A program made the translations under genes and the position numbers. The notes below the pieces were generated by a model. The model had not been told where the DNA came from. It saw nothing but the letters and a program-made list of their open reading frames with translations, and searched no databases. Below, in pieces: positions 4,802 through 5,716 of a DNA stretch of 5,716 bases. Numbering within the stretch: the stretch's first letter is position 1; every line of letters begins with the position of its first letter. The DNA is from JANMQK01 sp031370485 (GTDB lineage Bacteria > Acidobacteriota > Polarisedimenticolia > Gp22-AA2): positions 1 to 5,716 of the forward strand of contig JANMQK010000237.1 of assembly GCA_031370485.1 (NCBI GenBank), written 5' to 3'.

Positions 4802-5716
4802 AGCCCCGATCGGGAAACCGGCACGCGAGCGGGTCCGGGCGCGGGGCCGCAGCCGAGCGCCGCCTGGATTCGCCGGGCGGCGGCCAGAAGATCCGCGGCC
4901 GTTGCGGCGTCTATCTTCGGATGCTTCTTCCCCGCTTCCTCCCGGACCTTCTTGGCGAACTCGTTGATCTTCTTGCAGGCGTGATCGAGCTTACCCTTGT
5001 CGTTCTCCCTGGCCGCTTCGCGGAGCTTGCCGTCCAGCTCTTTCGCGAGAGGTCTTGGCAGGCCAAGTCCTCTGACGACCTCACCCAGCGCCCCGATCTG
5101 CTCCCCGGCGCCCGACACGTGCACCGGGAAAGCCCCGGCGGCGCCGTTGCCCTGCGCGTCGGTCGCATCGCAGGCGACGATATGGTTTTCATCCGCCGCG
5201 TTCGGAGGGAAGAGAGTTCCCGAGGGCGGCAGGCAGGTCACGGCTGCCCCGCCGCCGCAGAGATCCACGGCCGAGGCCATGTACGTCACGATGGCTCCCG
5301 CGGGCATGGTGGCGTCGACCGAGAGGCCGGGGGGAAGAACCAGAGCCGGTGGCAGGCTGTCCCGGACCGTGACGATCAGCGCGCAGGTGGCGACGTTCGG
5401 GACCTCGTCCGCCGCGGTGAACGTCACCGACGTCGTCGCCAGCGGGTAGAGTCCCGAAGCGTCGGCTCCCCCCGCCGTGCGTGTGTTCGTCACTTGCACC
5501 GCGGCGCTGCATACGTCCACGGCGGACACCATCACAGGGACCATGGCTCCCCCTGGGCCGGCGCACTCGGCAATGGATGAATCGGGGCACTGGATCGAAG
5601 GCGGCATCGTGTCCTCGACCGTGACGTCGACCTGCGTGGTGTCGGACCCTCCCACGGAGTCGGTCACCTTGAGGGATATCGGGTGCGCCCCGAGAGGCAG
5701 CGCCGTCGTCAGCACC
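4798..5716 (-). CDS. HYR-repeat extracellular protein, C-terminal part
   Basis: About 305 C-terminal residues of a larger protein; the 5' end lies beyond the window, and the GTG at 5715 is only the first in-frame codon seen. Numbering from that codon, residues 1-43 are the end of an Ig-like/HYR repeat (VTVEDTMPPSIQCP). Residues 44-123 form a complete HYR repeat with the usual landmarks: AECAGPGG, AVDVCS, TSVTFTAADE, then CALIVTVRDSLPP. Residues 124-205 form a second, more divergent repeat (AVDLCGG, ACDATDAQGN). Paired cysteines suggest disulphides, hence export. Residues 206-289 are a separate helical domain (LGEVVRGLGL, LAKELDGKLREAA, ACKKINEFAKKV, AADLLAAARRIQAALGC). It resembles the small helical domain, which I recall as FIMAH, that ends many such surface proteins. 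A Pro-rich tail closes the protein. HYR repeats usually serve adhesion or scaffolding; no enzymatic domain is visible here. Confidence 0.85.
   Translation of the reverse strand, partial: VLTTALPLGAHPISLKVTDSVGGSDTTQVDVTVEDTMPPSIQCPDSSIAECAGPGGAMVPVMVSAVDVCSAAVQVTNTRTAGGADASGLYPLATTSVTFTAADEVPNVATCALIVTVRDSLPPALVLPPGLSVDATMPAGAIVTYMASAVDLCGGGAAVTCLPPSGTLFPPNAADENHIVACDATDAQGNGAAGAFPVHVSGAGEQIGALGEVVRGLGLPRPLAKELDGKLREAARENDKGKLDHACKKINEFAKKVREEAGKKHPKIDAATAADLLAAARRIQAALGCGPAPGPARVPVSRSGL

Noticed and set aside
4805..4814. CCCGATCGGG palindrome after the ispG stop as a terminator
   Set aside because: It has no loop of its own and no T-run on either strand, and it lies inside the coding end of the HYR gene.
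4513..5580. 355-codon plus-strand frame spanning the ispG end and the HYR gene
   Set aside because: Arg/Gly/Pro-rich nonsense that crosses two well-supported genes in the wrong frames.
1..5716. CRISPR array, insertion sequence or phage-like module
   Set aside because: I see no regularly spaced direct repeats, transposase or integrase motifs, terminal inverted repeats or attachment-site duplications.

Overview
The window is a G+C-rich piece of a bacterial chromosome. Its genes have strong G/C third-position bias, and many antisense shadow ORFs stay open as a result. The gene mix fits an uncultured high-GC soil or sediment lineage such as Acidobacteriota, Eisenbacteria or Myxococcota. That mix is a single GspG-like pseudopilin, a single ParB-fold protein, a secreted DUF1326 protein, a three-cysteine IspG, and an extracellular HYR-repeat protein with a helical C-terminus. 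The lineage is inferred from gene content only; no rRNA or other marker is present. I see no mobile element, CRISPR array, tRNA or rRNA.

Layout, left to right. (1) 1-876, +: 3' part of a fold-type II PLP enzyme of the threonine dehydratase/serine racemase family, cut by the window edge and probably frame-disturbed before about position 65. (2) 966-1448, +: a pseudopilin/prepilin with a GTG start, behind its own extended -10 promoter and a strong Shine-Dalgarno site. (3) 1449-1809: a 361-base gap with several small hairpins and one promoter-like hexamer but no convincing gene. (4) 1810-2724, +: a ParB/Srx-like N-terminal domain protein with no ParA neighbour. (5) 2731-3486, -: a secreted Cys/His-rich DUF1326 protein, convergent with the ParB-like gene and 6 bases from it. 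(6) 3487-3649: a divergent promoter region with an inverted repeat. (7) 3650-4801, +: ispG of the MEP isoprenoid pathway, probably read from a nearly leaderless transcript. (8) 4798-5716, -: 3' part of a HYR-repeat protein, whose stop codon shares a CTAG palindrome with the ispG stop.

The genes do not form an obvious pathway or operon: each is separately promoted, divergent or convergent with its neighbour. This looks like ordinary compact chromosome rather than a defence or mobile island. The items most worth a second look are the orphan ParB-like protein with its long upstream region, the exported DUF1326 protein with an operator-like repeat in its promoter, and the recurrent TAG-type -10 element.
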